This document shows, one piece after another, positions 36,963 to 46,932 of a stretch of DNA of 64,000 bases. The notes under the pieces were generated by a model. That model ran no database searches and was not told the origin of the DNA. It saw only the letters and a program-made list of their open reading frames with translations. The position numbers and the translations under genes are program-made. Source of the stretch: a bacterium (GTDB lineage Bacteria; Planctomycetota; JAFGQW01); NCBI GenBank assembly GCA_030426805.1, contig JAUHXU010000001.1:1204861-1268860 (forward strand). Reading direction: 5' to 3'. Every line of letters begins with the position of its first letter. The stretch's first letter is position 1.

Positions 36963-36978
36963 CGTGTCGGTCCTTCCA

Positions 36979-37746
36979 TCACACCGTCGCGTGGATCACG
37001 ACGGTCGGGTCGACGTGGTCTCCGTGTCGGCTGACCAGCTCGAAGTCGTCGTGGCGACGGACGTCCTTGAAGCCCGCGCACCGCATCATTTCCATCAGGC
37101 ACGCGATCGACGGCTTCCACCACGCCGCACCGTTCCACACGCCGATGAAGCGCATGTCGGTCGCGTCGCCGAGCGCGGGTTCATGCACGGTCGCGACGAT
37201 GCAGCGCTCCTTCGTCACGGTGCGCAGCCGCATCAGCGCGCGCAGCGGGTCCGTGAGGTGGATCAGCAGGCTGCCGCAGAACACGACGTCGTAGCGTCCG
37301 CCGACCTTGTCCGGCCCGAGATCGTAGATGTTGCACCCGACGTGCTCGACCTTCGACTCGAAGAGCTCCTTCAGCAGAAAGAAGCCGCCGTGCAGATCGC
37401 TCTCGTCGTTGCGGGCGAGGTCCTCGTCGCTCAGCGTCGCATCGCGTTCGGCGCGCAGCGCTGGCGACGAGTCGTGCGCCTCGAAGGTCGGCAGGTCCAC
37501 CGCGACGACGCGATCCGCGCCGCGCCGCTCGAACTCGAACGAGAAGAAGCCGTTGGACGCGCCGACGTCGAGCACGGTCTTGCCGGCGAGATCGTCGGGC
37601 AAGCCGTATCGGGGCACCATCGGCGTGAGGTCGAACTGGCCCTCGATCTCGACGCCGTGGTCGAGGTGGAACGTGTGGTACCAGTTGATCCGCCGGGCCC
37701 GCTCGACGAGTTCGCGGGGGTAGAACCGTTCGGGATCCGTCGTCAT
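36979..37746 (-). CDS. CmoB-like SAM-dependent methyltransferase
   Basis: 255 residues from the ATG at 37746, preceded by a GGGGCGAG-like SD; a longer frame upstream has no coding character. The chain begins PRELVERARRINWYHTFHLD, then GKTVLDVGASNGFFSFEFER (SAM motif I), VVAVDLPTFEA and YDVVFCGSLLIHLTDPLRAL. This is the pattern of CmoB/DUF1698 methyltransferases. True CmoB carboxymethylates tRNA uridine-34, but such short relatives methylate various small molecules. The substrate is unknown. It lies 16 nt downstream of the M49 gene on the same strand in reverse order. Confidence 0.85.
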   Translation of the reverse strand: MTTDPERFYPRELVERARRINWYHTFHLDHGVEIEGQFDLTPMVPRYGLPDDLAGKTVLDVGASNGFFSFEFERRGADRVVAVDLPTFEAHDSSPALRAERDATLSDEDLARNDESDLHGGFFLLKELFESKVEHVGCNIYDLGPDKVGGRYDVVFCGSLLIHLTDPLRALMRLRTVTKERCIVATVHEPALGDATDMRFIGVWNGAAWWKPSIACLMEMMRCAGFKDVRRHDDFELVSRHGDHVDPTVVIHATV

Positions 37747-37848
37747 CGCTGTCTCGCCCCACTGATGGTCTCTTGCGGGCGCACGCACCCGCGCTCGCCC
37801 GGCTCGAATCCTACTACCGCCGCCGGGTCGAGCACCCCGGAATCGACG

Positions 37849-37877
37849 TTGTTTGTTTAAGCACAGTAAGTTACAAT
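37849..37877 (+). promoter_or_regulatory. Candidate sigma70-type promoter for the TPR protein gene
   Basis: In a short AT-rich island the sequence TTGTTT (37849-37854) and TACAAT (37872-37877) stand 17 nt apart, the optimum for sigma70 promoters; the -10 matches the consensus at five of six positions, the -35 at three. It lies 116 nt upstream of the GTG at 37993. This is a pattern match only. Confidence 0.55.
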
Positions 37878-37992
37878 CGCTGCAGATGGAACCCGGGTCG
37901 GTCGACACGGCGATCGAGTCCCCCGATGAGACGGGGCGTTCGCCGCGCATCGCGAGCCTGACCCGGGCGTGCGAACAGGGGATTTCGGGACC

Positions 37993-38598
37993 GTGAGCAA
38001 GCCGCTATCCGTGCCGATCGGGCCGATCCGGGTCAACAGCGACCTGTATCAACTCGTGCTCTTCCGCGCGCAGCGCTGCGCCTGCGGGGCGTCGCTGAAG
38101 CGTCGTGAAGAGACGGTCCTCACCCGCAACCACACGACGATCCGGCGGGTCAAAGCGGTCTGCGCGCAGTGCCGCTCCCCGTTCGTGCTCGAGTTCGACA
38201 TCACCGGCTGCACCAGTGAGCCGCGCGACCGCGCCCGGTTCCTCGAGACGATCACCCGTTTCCTCGACGGGATCTCGGCCTACAAGCGAGGCGAGCTCGA
38301 AGTCGCCGGCCAGCACCTCGTCGGCGCCCTCGCCAACGAGCCGAACTTCACGGTCGGCCACTTCTACCTCGGCAAGGTCCGCCTCGCCGAGGGCCGTACG
38401 GACTCGGCCATCCGCGCGTTCCGCCACGCGGTGAAGATGCAGCCGATGGAGCTGTCGTACCAGGAGGCGCTCTACCGCGCCTACGTCACCGCCGGCGAGG
38501 ACGACCAGGCGCTCGCAGCACTCGCGACCGTCGAGGACGTCCGCCTGCGGGTCGACCAGGGCGGCTTTCAGCCCCGCGACGACGAATCCGGCAGCTGA
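37993..38598 (+). CDS. Zinc-ribbon plus TPR protein
   Basis: 201 residues from the GTG at 37993 (AGGGGA about 13 nt upstream; an alternative GTG at 37969 has no SD). The N-terminal part has two cysteine pairs, RCACGAS and VCAQCRSPF, spaced like a small zinc ribbon. The C-terminal part has two to three TPR units (ISAYKRGELEVAGQHLVGAL, FYLGKVRLAEGRTDSAIRAF, YVTAGEDDQALAAL). Cytoplasmic; no signal or membrane segment. Function not recognised. Confidence 0.8.
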   Translation: MSKPLSVPIGPIRVNSDLYQLVLFRAQRCACGASLKRREETVLTRNHTTIRRVKAVCAQCRSPFVLEFDITGCTSEPRDRARFLETITRFLDGISAYKRGELEVAGQHLVGALANEPNFTVGHFYLGKVRLAEGRTDSAIRAFRHAVKMQPMELSYQEALYRAYVTAGEDDQALAALATVEDVRLRVDQGGFQPRDDESGS

Positions 38599-38633
38599 TC
38601 GCGCCTGCCGACGCGCGCCGGTAGACTGACCGG

Positions 38634-38882
38634 ATGCGCGATGCGTCGACCGCCCTCCCCTGGCTCGCCGTGCCCGTCGGCGCCCTCGCCGGCGCGGCCC
38701 TCGGCGCGATCCTCGGCTCGCTGATCGGCGGCCTGTTCGGCCCTGCCGAGGGCGAGGGGTTCGTCGGCTTCCTCTACGGCCTCCGCATCGGCGCGTTCGG
38801 CGGCGCGATCGCGGGGTGTCTCGTCGCGACACGCCTCGGCATAATGGGCTCTCGCGCGCGCCGGGCCGAAAAAGGTCGGTAA
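38634..38882 (+). CDS. Small glycine-zipper membrane protein
   Basis: 82 residues. Two hydrophobic stretches with GxxxG/A spacing (PVGALAGAALGAILGSLIGG and GLRIGAFGGAIAGCLVATRL) make a glycine-zipper hairpin, and the tail is basic (SRARRAEKGR). Such proteins are small membrane components; the specific role is unknown. No SD is evident, so the call rests on composition and hydrophobic pattern. Confidence 0.6.
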   Translation: MRDASTALPWLAVPVGALAGAALGAILGSLIGGLFGPAEGEGFVGFLYGLRIGAFGGAIAGCLVATRLGIMGSRARRAEKGR

Positions 38883-39027
38883 CGAGAACCGCAACGCGTT
38901 CGTTGTCGTCCATGGGCGCTGTCGTCATTGGGCGCCGTCGCCCGTTGGGGTCGATCGTCCCGCGCCTGCCGCGCGCCCGGCCACGCCCTCGGTGCTCCGA
39001 TCCATCGCGATCCGAAAGGACTCCCGC

Positions 39028-42000
39028 ATGCTCCGCCGACCCGTCTTCGTGCTGCTGCTCGCCGTGTTCGCCGTCGTCGGGACGGCCCCGCTGTTCGCAC
39101 GCGACGACGCCTCCGACCTGCTCGACAAGGGCCGCGAACTCCTCGCGGGGCGCGACTACCGGAGGGCGGCCACGGTGCTCGAAGACGTCGTCGCCCGCTA
39201 CCCGTCGTCCGACGCCGCGCCCGAGGCGCTGCTGCTCGCGGGCAAGGCCCACCTGTTCGCGAACCGACCCGACGCGGCGATCGGGGTCCTCGAACGGCTG
39301 CTGGAGCGCGGACCGAAGGTCGCCCCGGTCGAGAAGGTGCGGCTGCTGATCGCCGACGCGCACACGATGGCCGGCAGACACGGCGCGGCGGCGGACCTGC
39401 TCGCACGGCGACTCGCGTCGATCGAGAGCGTCGAATACCGACGCGCGCTCGCCGAGCACTACCTCGTCGTCGCACGCACCGCCGACGAGGGGCACGAGGC
39501 CGACGAGACCCTCCGTCACGGGCTGCGCGTTCGCGACTTCGACCGCGCGCTCGACTACTATCGCCGCGCGCGCGCGCTGCTCGTCGGCACGCCGGACGAA
39601 GCGCGACTCACCCACACGATCGCACGCATCGCGCTCGACAAGGGCGACCTCGGGGCGACGACGAGCGAACTGGCCGACTTCTTCAAGCGCTTCCCCGGCT
39701 ACGAGGATCGCGCCGGGGTCCGGCTGATCCGCGCCCGCGCCGAATTGAAGTCGAACCGACCGGCCGACGCGCGCAAAACGCTGCGCCCGTTCGTCGCCGA
39801 CGGCGGCGCGCTGCGCGGGCACGCCTCGCGGCCGCAGGCCCTCGACGTCATCGCACGCGCGTGGTTCGCCGAAGGTGGCGAGGCCGCGGCCCACCGGGGC
39901 GCGACGATCGCACGGCAGGCGATCGCCGAGAAACTCGACGCGGACGACGCGGCAACGCTCGCGTTCGCGATCGGCGACGCGCTGCTCGGCGCCGGGCTCA
40001 CGACGGAAGCCCTCGACGCATTCCGCAGCGTTCTCGCGAACTACGAAGCGCACCCGCTCGCCCCGCGCGCGCAGTCGAAGATCGCGTCCACGCTGGAGGC
40101 GACCGGCCGCTGGGAACCGGCGCGCGAAGCGTGGCGTACGTTCGTGCAGAAGTACACGACCGACGCCGACTGGTCGACCGCACAACGTCGGATCGTCGAG
40201 ATCCCGTACGCACGCGCGCTCGACCTCGAGAACAACGACCGCCCCGACGACGCGATCGCCGCGTATCGCGCGTTCCTCGCCGAATACCCGGCGGAGAAGC
40301 AGAGCCCCGCGGCGCACTTTCGCATCGGCCACATCGAGGAGAAGGCGAAGCGCTTCGACAAGGCGCTAACCGCGTACGACGTCGTCGCGACCCGTTATGC
40401 GGTGATCGCGCGCCCGCTCGCCGCGACGGCGCTGTTCCGCCGCGCCGAGATCCTGCGCGAGCAGAAGGTCGACCTGACGGCTGCGATGGCCGCCTATCGC
40501 GACCTGCTGTCCCGGTTCGCCGGCTTCCCGGAGGCCCGCCGCGCCCAGGCGATCGTCACGCGCCTCTCCGCACGCGAACTGCGCGTCGAGACCGAGCGGG
40601 TCTTCCGCACCGCGGAGGCCGGCGCCCTACGCCTCCAGACGCGCAACCTCGGGACACTGACGATCCAGGCGTATCCGATCGACCTCGCCGAGTATGCGCG
40701 CCTCAAGCATGCGGTCGGGCGCATCGAGTCGGTCGAAGTTCGGATCATCAAGCCGGCGGTGACCTGGACACACGCGGTCGCCGACTACGAGAAGTATCGC
40801 GACCACACGTTCACGGTGACGCTCGACAAGCTGCGCACGCTGGCACCCCGAGGCGGCGCGTTCATCGTCGCGGTGCGCGGCGACGATCTCCAGGCCCGTA
40901 CGCTCGTCGTGCGCTCGGACCTGACCGTCGTGCTGAAGAGTGCGCCGCGACAAGCGCTCGCGTTCGTCGTCGACCGGGCGCGCGACGCGCCTGCCAAGGG
41001 CGTCGCGGTCACGTTCACGGCCGGCGGCAAGGTCGTCGGTCGCGCGACGACCGGGGACGACGGCGTCGCGATCGCGACGTTCGATCATGCCGTCGGCCGC
41101 GTCGACGCGTTCGCCGAACGCGAGAAGCACGTCGCGTTCACGGGCGCCCCTGCCGGCAAGGCGACCTCGTTCGGCTACCGGAGCAAGGCATACGTCTACA
41201 CCGATCGGCCGCGCTACCGGCCCGGCCACGCGGTCAAGTTCAAGGCGATCGCTCGCCGCGTCGTCGACGGTGTCTACCGCTCGGCCGCGCGCCGACGGGT
41301 CGACGTGCGCGTGACCGACAGCCGCGGCGCGGCGGTCTACACCGAGCGGACGCGCGCCAACGAGCACGGCTCGGTCAGCGGCGAACTGCGCCTCGACCGC
41401 GACGCCCCGCTCGGGACCTACACGGTGCGCGCCACGTTCGACGGCAACGCGTTCGACGCGACATTCGAGGTCGCCGAGTACAAGAAGCCGGACATGTACG
41501 CACGCGTCACACCGAAGGTGGCCGACCCGCTCGTCGGCGAGCGCGTGGACGCGACGGTCGACGTCGGCTACTTCGCCGGCGGGCCCGCCAAGAACGCGGC
41601 GGTCCGCTGGCGCGCCTATCGCACGCCGTTCTCGTTCGATCGGAGCGCCTACCAAGACTACGCGTGGTTCTTCGAGGATCGGACGCCGAAGGCCGACGGC
41701 GACGCCGGCGAACTGGTCGCCCAGGGCAGCGCGACGACCGACGACGAGGGGCGCTGCACGATCGGCTTCGACACCGAGCAGGACGATCGGAGCTGGCGCT
41801 ACGTCGTGACGGTCGAGGCGAAGGGTCGCGGGCGGTCCGTCGCCGGCGGGTCCGCCGCGCTGTTCGTCACGACGCACGCCTACTACGCGATCGTCCGCGC
41901 GGACAAGAACGCCTATCAACCCGAGGAGACGATCCGCGCGACCGTGACGACCGTCACCGCGCGTCACGAGCCGGTCTCGCGAACCGGCCGGGTCGAGCTC

Positions 42001-45000
42001 GTGCGCGAGGCGGGTGCGAAGGACGTCGTCGCGACGATGCCGGTCACGACCGGCAGCGACGGCCGCGCCGAGGTCGAGCTGCGCGCACCGCGCGGCGGGC
42101 GCTACCACGTCCGCTTCGTCGGCGACGATCGCCGTCAAGGACGCGTGACCGGTTCGGCGACCGTCGCCGTCGCCGGGGACACCGAAGACCTGAACAAGCA
42201 GGCGCGGATCCTCGCCGAGCGCGAGACGTATCACATCGGCGATACGGCAAAGCTGATGATCAACTCGCCGACGGCGCCGGCGTGGGCGCTGCTCACGTTC
42301 GAGGGCGAGCGCGTCTTCCGTCACCGCGTGATCCGCCTCGAGCGGCGCTCGACCGTCATCGACGCCGCGATCCACGGCGACGATGCACCGAACGTCTTCG
42401 CACGCGTCGCGATCCCGTCCGCCCGCGAGTTGTTCGAGGCTGAAGACGAGTTGCTCGTGTTCAAATTCCTCCGCGTGACCGTGAAGGCGGACCGAGCCGA
42501 CTACCGCCCCGGCGACGAGGCGCGCTACACGATCCGCGCGACCGATCCGAGCGGCAATCCGGTCGCCGCCGAGTTCAGCCTCGCCCTGGTCGACCGAAGT
42601 CTGCTCGCGATCAGCAACGAGACGACACCGGCGATCAAGCCGTTCTTCTACGACCAGAAGCGCACGCGCAGCGTCAACACCGCGTCGTCGCTCGCGTTCC
42701 GCTACCGCGCGAAGACCGAGAAGATCGACCCCGACCTGCTCGGCATCGAGGCGCGCGAGCGACTCGAGGAACTCCGCAAGCAGACGCGCGAGTTCGCGCG
42801 GTCAGAGACGGCCAAGGGCGCGGTCGCCTACTCCGGCCCGGCCGGCCGGGTGCCGCCGAACAACCAACCGGGCGGCTCGCCGAATGCGCCGCCATCGCCC
42901 AAGCCCGCGCGAGCGATGGCGGTCGGCGGCGGTGCCGGCGGCAAGTTCGGCGGACGTGCCGGCAGCAGTCGAAAGGACCGCCGAGCGCTCGGGCGCTTCG
43001 CGGCGGACGAAGAAGCGGAGGAGTCGCTGGACGCGGACTCGTTCGTCGACGGGCACGCCGACAAGAAGGTGCTCGACGCGCTCGATCCGGCGCTGCGCAC
43101 GGCGCTCGCCGAGAAGCAGGTGATCGAGGCCGACCCGGCGGTCGAAGCCGCGCTGGCTGCGGTCGAAGTACGCCGTCGCTTCGTCGACACCGCGGCGTGG
43201 CTCCCGCACGTCGTCACCGGCACCGACGGTTCCGCGACGGTGACCGTGACGCTGCCCGACAACCTCACCGCGTGGCGCGCGCAGGCGATCGGCGCCGGCG
43301 GTGACGCGCTGGTGGGCGCGGGCGAGACGGTTTCGCGCGTATCGAAGCCGCTCGGCGCGCGCCTCGACCTCCCGCGCTTCCTGACGCACGGCGACCATGC
43401 TCGCGTCTCGGCGGTCGTCAACAACAACACCGCGACCGAAGCACAGTGTGCGACCCGCCTCGACGTCACCGGCGCGACCGCACACGGCGGCGCGCGCCGC
43501 GACACGACCGTGGGTGCCCACGACGCGGCGCGTCTCGACTGGGATCTCGACGCGTCGCACGTCGGCGCCGCGGTGTTCGACGTGAAGGCGACGACGCCCG
43601 CCGACGGCGCGGCCGACGGCATGCGCGCGGCGATTCCGTGCCACGCGTTCGGCATCCGGCACCGCGTGGCACGCGCCGCGACGACGACCGAGAGCGCGCG
43701 GCTCGAGATCCGGCTGCCCGACGCGATCGTCGCCGACGCGAATCGATTCGCGCTCCGGGTCAGCCCGGGCTACGACACGGTGCTGCTCGACGGCCTCGAC
43801 TACCTCGCCTATTTCCCCTACGACTGCGTCGAACAGACGGTCAACCGCTTCCTGCCGGCGGTCGCCGCCGCGGCGGGGCTGCGCGAGTTGCACGCGGCCG
43901 ACGCGGCACGGCGCGACCGCCTCGACGAGCAGGTGCGCGCGGGCCTCGCGCGGCTCTACCACATGCAGCGGCCCGACGGCGGTTGGGGCTGGTGGTACTC
44001 GCCGCGGCGGGGTGTCGGGCCGCGCGGCCAGTCGAACGCCGTGCTGACGGCCTACGCGCTGCTCGGCCTCGAGACCGCTCGCCGCGCCGGCTTCGCCGTC
44101 GACTCCGGCGTCCTGTCCCGTGCCCGCGCCCACGCCAAGAGCATCGCGACCCGCGCATCGGGCTACGACGTGCGCGCGTTCGCGCTGCACGCGCTCGCCG
44201 TCGGCAAGCAGGTGGACGGCCGCGACCTCGCGCGCGCCTACCGTTTCCGCGAGCGACTCGGTTCGGCCGGCCTCGCGCGCCTCGCGCTCGCCTACCACGC
44301 GATCGGCGCACCGCGCCAGGCGGAAGCGCTGCGCGACGCGCTCGTGTCGCGCGCGACCGAGAAGGACGGCCGCGCGTGGTGGTCCGTCGGCAGCGTCCCG
44401 TGCGGTGCGCTGACCGGATCCGACGTCGAGACGACGGCGTGGGCGCTGAATGCGCTGATCGCCGGCGCACCGAAACACCGCCTGGTCGAGCCGGCACTCG
44501 CCTACCTGCTCGCGAACCGTCGCGGCGCGGTGTTCCACACGACGAAGGACACCGGCGCCGCACTGCTCGCGCTGACGCGCTACATCGCCGATCGCGGAAA
44601 CGGCTCGGCCGACTACTCGGTCGTCGTGCGCGTGAACGGCAACGACGCCGCGACGCTCGCGATCACGGGCGGGCGCGTCACGACCGGTGACCGGACGCTC
44701 CGTCTCGACGAAGCGCTCTTCCGTCCGGGCGACAACGTCGTCGAACTCGTCAAGCACGGTCCCGGGCGCCTGCACTACGCGTTCACCGCGGACACGGTCT
44801 CCCCGGCGGACGCGGTCGACGCGAAGGGTTCGCTGCTCGCGATCGCACGCGGCTACCGTCGCTACCTCGATCCGTCGCTCGAGCATGGCGTCCAGCCGGG
44901 CTACAGCGTCGTCGAGCCCGCGTTCCGCCCGAAGCAGGACACCCGCGAAGACGTGCGCGCGGTCGTCGCCGGCGAGACGATTCAGGTCGACCTCGCGCTG

Positions 45001-46854
45001 TCGGCCCGCGAGACCGCGCGCTTCGTGATGCTCGAGGATCCGATTCCGGCGGGCTTCGAGGTCGTCGACGATTCGCCGGCCGGCCCGTTCGACCGGTTCG
45101 AACGGCGCGACGACCGGGCCGTGTTCTTCTTCTCCGAGGTGGCGGGTACGACCCGCGTCACCTACCGGTTGCGAGCGACCCACCCCGGCCGCTACCGTGC
45201 GCGGGCGGCGTTCGCCGCACCGATGTACGAGCCCGGCATCTGGGCGCGCAGCGCGAGCGGGGCGATCGCGATCCACGACGACGCGTCGACGATCGATCGG
45301 CCCGAGCGCGAGCCGACACCGGACGAACTCTACCACGGGGGCGTCGCGGCGCTCGCGCGCGGCGACCGAGCGACGGCCCGCACGCAGCTCACCCGCGCGC
45401 TCACGTTCCGCCTGAAGGACGACGTGCACGACGACGTGCTCGCGAAGCTCGTCCCGCTGACGCTCGACGTCGAGCCGAAGCGAGCGGTGTCGCACTTCGA
45501 GGCGCTGCAGGATCGCAACCCGCGGCGCGCTCAATTCGCGCGCGCGACGCGCATCCGACTCGCCCATGCCTACCGCACGCTCGCCGAACACGAGCGCGCG
45601 GCGGCCGCCTACCGCGACCTGCTGCGCGAGTCGTTCGAGCACGAGCGCGCGATCGCAAAGAGCTACATCGACCTCGGTCGACCGGTCGACGCGCAGAACA
45701 CGCTCGAGGCGATCCTCGACCGCTACCCCGACGCGAACACGGTCGTGCAGGCGTGGTATCAGCGGAGCCTCGACTTCGCGTCGATCGCCCGGCCGACACC
45801 GGCCGGCGAGACGGGCCCCGCCGTCGTCGGTGCGCCGACGATGAAGGTGCGCGCGATTCGCGAGTTGAAGCGGTTCACGACCTACTACCCGGAGAGCCCG
45901 CTCGCCGACGACGCACACCACGAGGTGGTCAAGCTCGCGGCATCGCTCGAGGTGCACGAGCGCGCGGTCGACGAGTCGCACCGGTTCCTCTCGCGCTTCC
46001 CGAAGAGCAAGTGGGCCGACGACGTCACCTACCTCGCGGTCGCCTCGCTCTACGCGCTCGGCCGCTACGACGACGCGCTCGCGACCGGCCGTCCGCTCGT
46101 GGACGAGCAGATCCCGCGCGAGGACGGCAAGCGCGGCACGATGTGGAGCCCGTGGCGCGACGACACGACGTATCTGTTCGCGAAGATCCACCACATCCGC
46201 GGCGACCTCGGGCGCGCGGTCGAGGCCTATCGGCGCGTCAGCAGGAAGTTCCCGGACGCGGCCGACGCGCTGCGCTTCTTCACGCGCACGGAGTTCGAGG
46301 CCCCGAAGACGGTGGCGTTCCGGATCGGCGAGACGACCCGCGTCGAGCTGGCGTTGAAGAACGTCGAGCGCGTCCGCGCCCAGGTCTACCCGGTCGACCT
46401 CGGAACGCTGTTCGCGTTGCGCAAGAGCCTCGTCGCCGTGAACGACGTCGATCTGACCGGGCTCCCCCCGGTCGCATCACTCGACCGCTCGTTCGAGTCG
46501 CTCAAGCGCTACACGCGCGAGACGCGGGCGCTCGACCTCGGCGTCGAGGCGGCGGGCGTCTACCTCGTCGTGATGCAGGCGGGCCGGGAGTCGGCATCGA
46601 CGGTCGTGCTCGTCAGCGACCTCGCGGTCGAGGTGCAGCGCACGAACCAGCGGATCCGGATCTACGTCACCGACCGAACCACCGGCGCCGCGGTGCCCGG
46701 CGCGCTCGTCCGCGTCGGTGACGGACGGCGCATCGTGCTCGAGGGGCGGACCGACCCGCGCGGCGTGTTCGACGGTGCAGCGCCGCGGGCCAACGCGGCC
46801 GTGCTCGTCGAGCGCGAGGGGCACTTCGCGTTTCACCAGGAGACGACCCGATAG
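39028..46854 (+). CDS. Giant TPR/alpha-2-macroglobulin protein with thioester
   Basis: 2,608 residues from the ATG at 39028 (SD GAAAGGA, 7 nt). After the signal peptide (VFVLLLAVFAVVGTAPLFA) come TPR repeats (to about 520), then macroglobulin domains (LTIQAYPIDLAEY near 535, YVYTDRPRYRPGHAVKFKA near 722), a Gly/Pro/Ala-rich bait-like region (about 1270-1340), the A2M domain (TVTLPDNLTAWRAQAIG near 1400) and the thioester motif YDCVEQT with Cys at about 1600, followed by RPDGGWGWW of the thioester domain. A C-terminal domain near 2005 (DPIPAGFEVVDD) completes the A2M. Then a second TPR block (about 2100-2405) and a second MG-like pair end the protein. Bacterial A2Ms trap proteases covalently in the periplasm. 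Confidence 0.95.
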   Translation: MLRRPVFVLLLAVFAVVGTAPLFARDDASDLLDKGRELLAGRDYRRAATVLEDVVARYPSSDAAPEALLLAGKAHLFANRPDAAIGVLERLLERGPKVAPVEKVRLLIADAHTMAGRHGAAADLLARRLASIESVEYRRALAEHYLVVARTADEGHEADETLRHGLRVRDFDRALDYYRRARALLVGTPDEARLTHTIARIALDKGDLGATTSELADFFKRFPGYEDRAGVRLIRARAELKSNRPADARKTLRPFVADGGALRGHASRPQALDVIARAWFAEGGEAAAHRGATIARQAIAEKLDADDAATLAFAIGDALLGAGLTTEALDAFRSVLANYEAHPLAPRAQSKIASTLEATGRWEPAREAWRTFVQKYTTDADWSTAQRRIVEIPYARALDLENNDRPDDAIAAYRAFLAEYPAEKQSPAAHFRIGHIEEKAKRFDKALTAYDVVATRYAVIARPLAATALFRRAEILREQKVDLTAAMAAYRDLLSRFAGFPEARRAQAIVTRLSARELRVETERVFRTAEAGALRLQTRNLGTLTIQAYPIDLAEYARLKHAVGRIESVEVRIIKPAVTWTHAVADYEKYRDHTFTVTLDKLRTLAPRGGAFIVAVRGDDLQARTLVVRSDLTVVLKSAPRQALAFVVDRARDAPAKGVAVTFTAGGKVVGRATTGDDGVAIATFDHAVGRVDAFAEREKHVAFTGAPAGKATSFGYRSKAYVYTDRPRYRPGHAVKFKAIARRVVDGVYRSAARRRVDVRVTDSRGAAVYTERTRANEHGSVSGELRLDRDAPLGTYTVRATFDGNAFDATFEVAEYKKPDMYARVTPKVADPLVGERVDATVDVGYFAGGPAKNAAVRWRAYRTPFSFDRSAYQDYAWFFEDRTPKADGDAGELVAQGSATTDDEGRCTIGFDTEQDDRSWRYVVTVEAKGRGRSVAGGSAALFVTTHAYYAIVRADKNAYQPEETIRATVTTVTARHEPVSRTGRVELVREAGAKDVVATMPVTTGSDGRAEVELRAPRGGRYHVRFVGDDRRQGRVTGSATVAVAGDTEDLNKQARILAERETYHIGDTAKLMINSPTAPAWALLTFEGERVFRHRVIRLERRSTVIDAAIHGDDAPNVFARVAIPSARELFEAEDELLVFKFLRVTVKADRADYRPGDEARYTIRATDPSGNPVAAEFSLALVDRSLLAISNETTPAIKPFFYDQKRTRSVNTASSLAFRYRAKTEKIDPDLLGIEARERLEELRKQTREFARSETAKGAVAYSGPAGRVPPNNQPGGSPNAPPSPKPARAMAVGGGAGGKFGGRAGSSRKDRRALGRFAADEEAEESLDADSFVDGHADKKVLDALDPALRTALAEKQVIEADPAVEAALAAVEVRRRFVDTAAWLPHVVTGTDGSATVTVTLPDNLTAWRAQAIGAGGDALVGAGETVSRVSKPLGARLDLPRFLTHGDHARVSAVVNNNTATEAQCATRLDVTGATAHGGARRDTTVGAHDAARLDWDLDASHVGAAVFDVKATTPADGAADGMRAAIPCHAFGIRHRVARAATTTESARLEIRLPDAIVADANRFALRVSPGYDTVLLDGLDYLAYFPYDCVEQTVNRFLPAVAAAAGLRELHAADAARRDRLDEQVRAGLARLYHMQRPDGGWGWWYSPRRGVGPRGQSNAVLTAYALLGLETARRAGFAVDSGVLSRARAHAKSIATRASGYDVRAFALHALAVGKQVDGRDLARAYRFRERLGSAGLARLALAYHAIGAPRQAEALRDALVSRATEKDGRAWWSVGSVPCGALTGSDVETTAWALNALIAGAPKHRLVEPALAYLLANRRGAVFHTTKDTGAALLALTRYIADRGNGSADYSVVVRVNGNDAATLAITGGRVTTGDRTLRLDEALFRPGDNVVELVKHGPGRLHYAFTADTVSPADAVDAKGSLLAIARGYRRYLDPSLEHGVQPGYSVVEPAFRPKQDTREDVRAVVAGETIQVDLALSARETARFVMLEDPIPAGFEVVDDSPAGPFDRFERRDDRAVFFFSEVAGTTRVTYRLRATHPGRYRARAAFAAPMYEPGIWARSASGAIAIHDDASTIDRPEREPTPDELYHGGVAALARGDRATARTQLTRALTFRLKDDVHDDVLAKLVPLTLDVEPKRAVSHFEALQDRNPRRAQFARATRIRLAHAYRTLAEHERAAAAYRDLLRESFEHERAIAKSYIDLGRPVDAQNTLEAILDRYPDANTVVQAWYQRSLDFASIARPTPAGETGPAVVGAPTMKVRAIRELKRFTTYYPESPLADDAHHEVVKLAASLEVHERAVDESHRFLSRFPKSKWADDVTYLAVASLYALGRYDDALATGRPLVDEQIPREDGKRGTMWSPWRDDTTYLFAKIHHIRGDLGRAVEAYRRVSRKFPDAADALRFFTRTEFEAPKTVAFRIGETTRVELALKNVERVRAQVYPVDLGTLFALRKSLVAVNDVDLTGLPPVASLDRSFESLKRYTRETRALDLGVEAAGVYLVVMQAGRESASTVVLVSDLAVEVQRTNQRIRIYVTDRTTGAAVPGALVRVGDGRRIVLEGRTDPRGVFDGAAPRANAAVLVEREGHFAFHQETTR

Positions 46855-46862
46855 ACCGAGCC

Positions 46863-46886
46863 GGGGCGTCCCCACGGGGGCGCCCC
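46863..46886 (+). terminator. Possible terminator hairpin after the A2M gene
   Basis: GGGGCGTCCCC pairs with GGGGGCGCCCC around the two-base AC, with one mismatch, 9 nt after the A2M stop. No U tract follows, so it may be only a stabilising hairpin. Confidence 0.45.
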
Positions 46887-46932
46887 CTCGCATCGGTGGT
46901 CACGACTCCGGCGATCTGCGATACTCGATATC

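Noticed and set aside
42802-46194. Long open frame antisense to the A2M gene
   Set aside because: It covers the thioester and A2M regions on the wrong strand, with Arg/Val/Asp-rich composition and no recognisable motif; the plus-strand frame has a complete A2M architecture.
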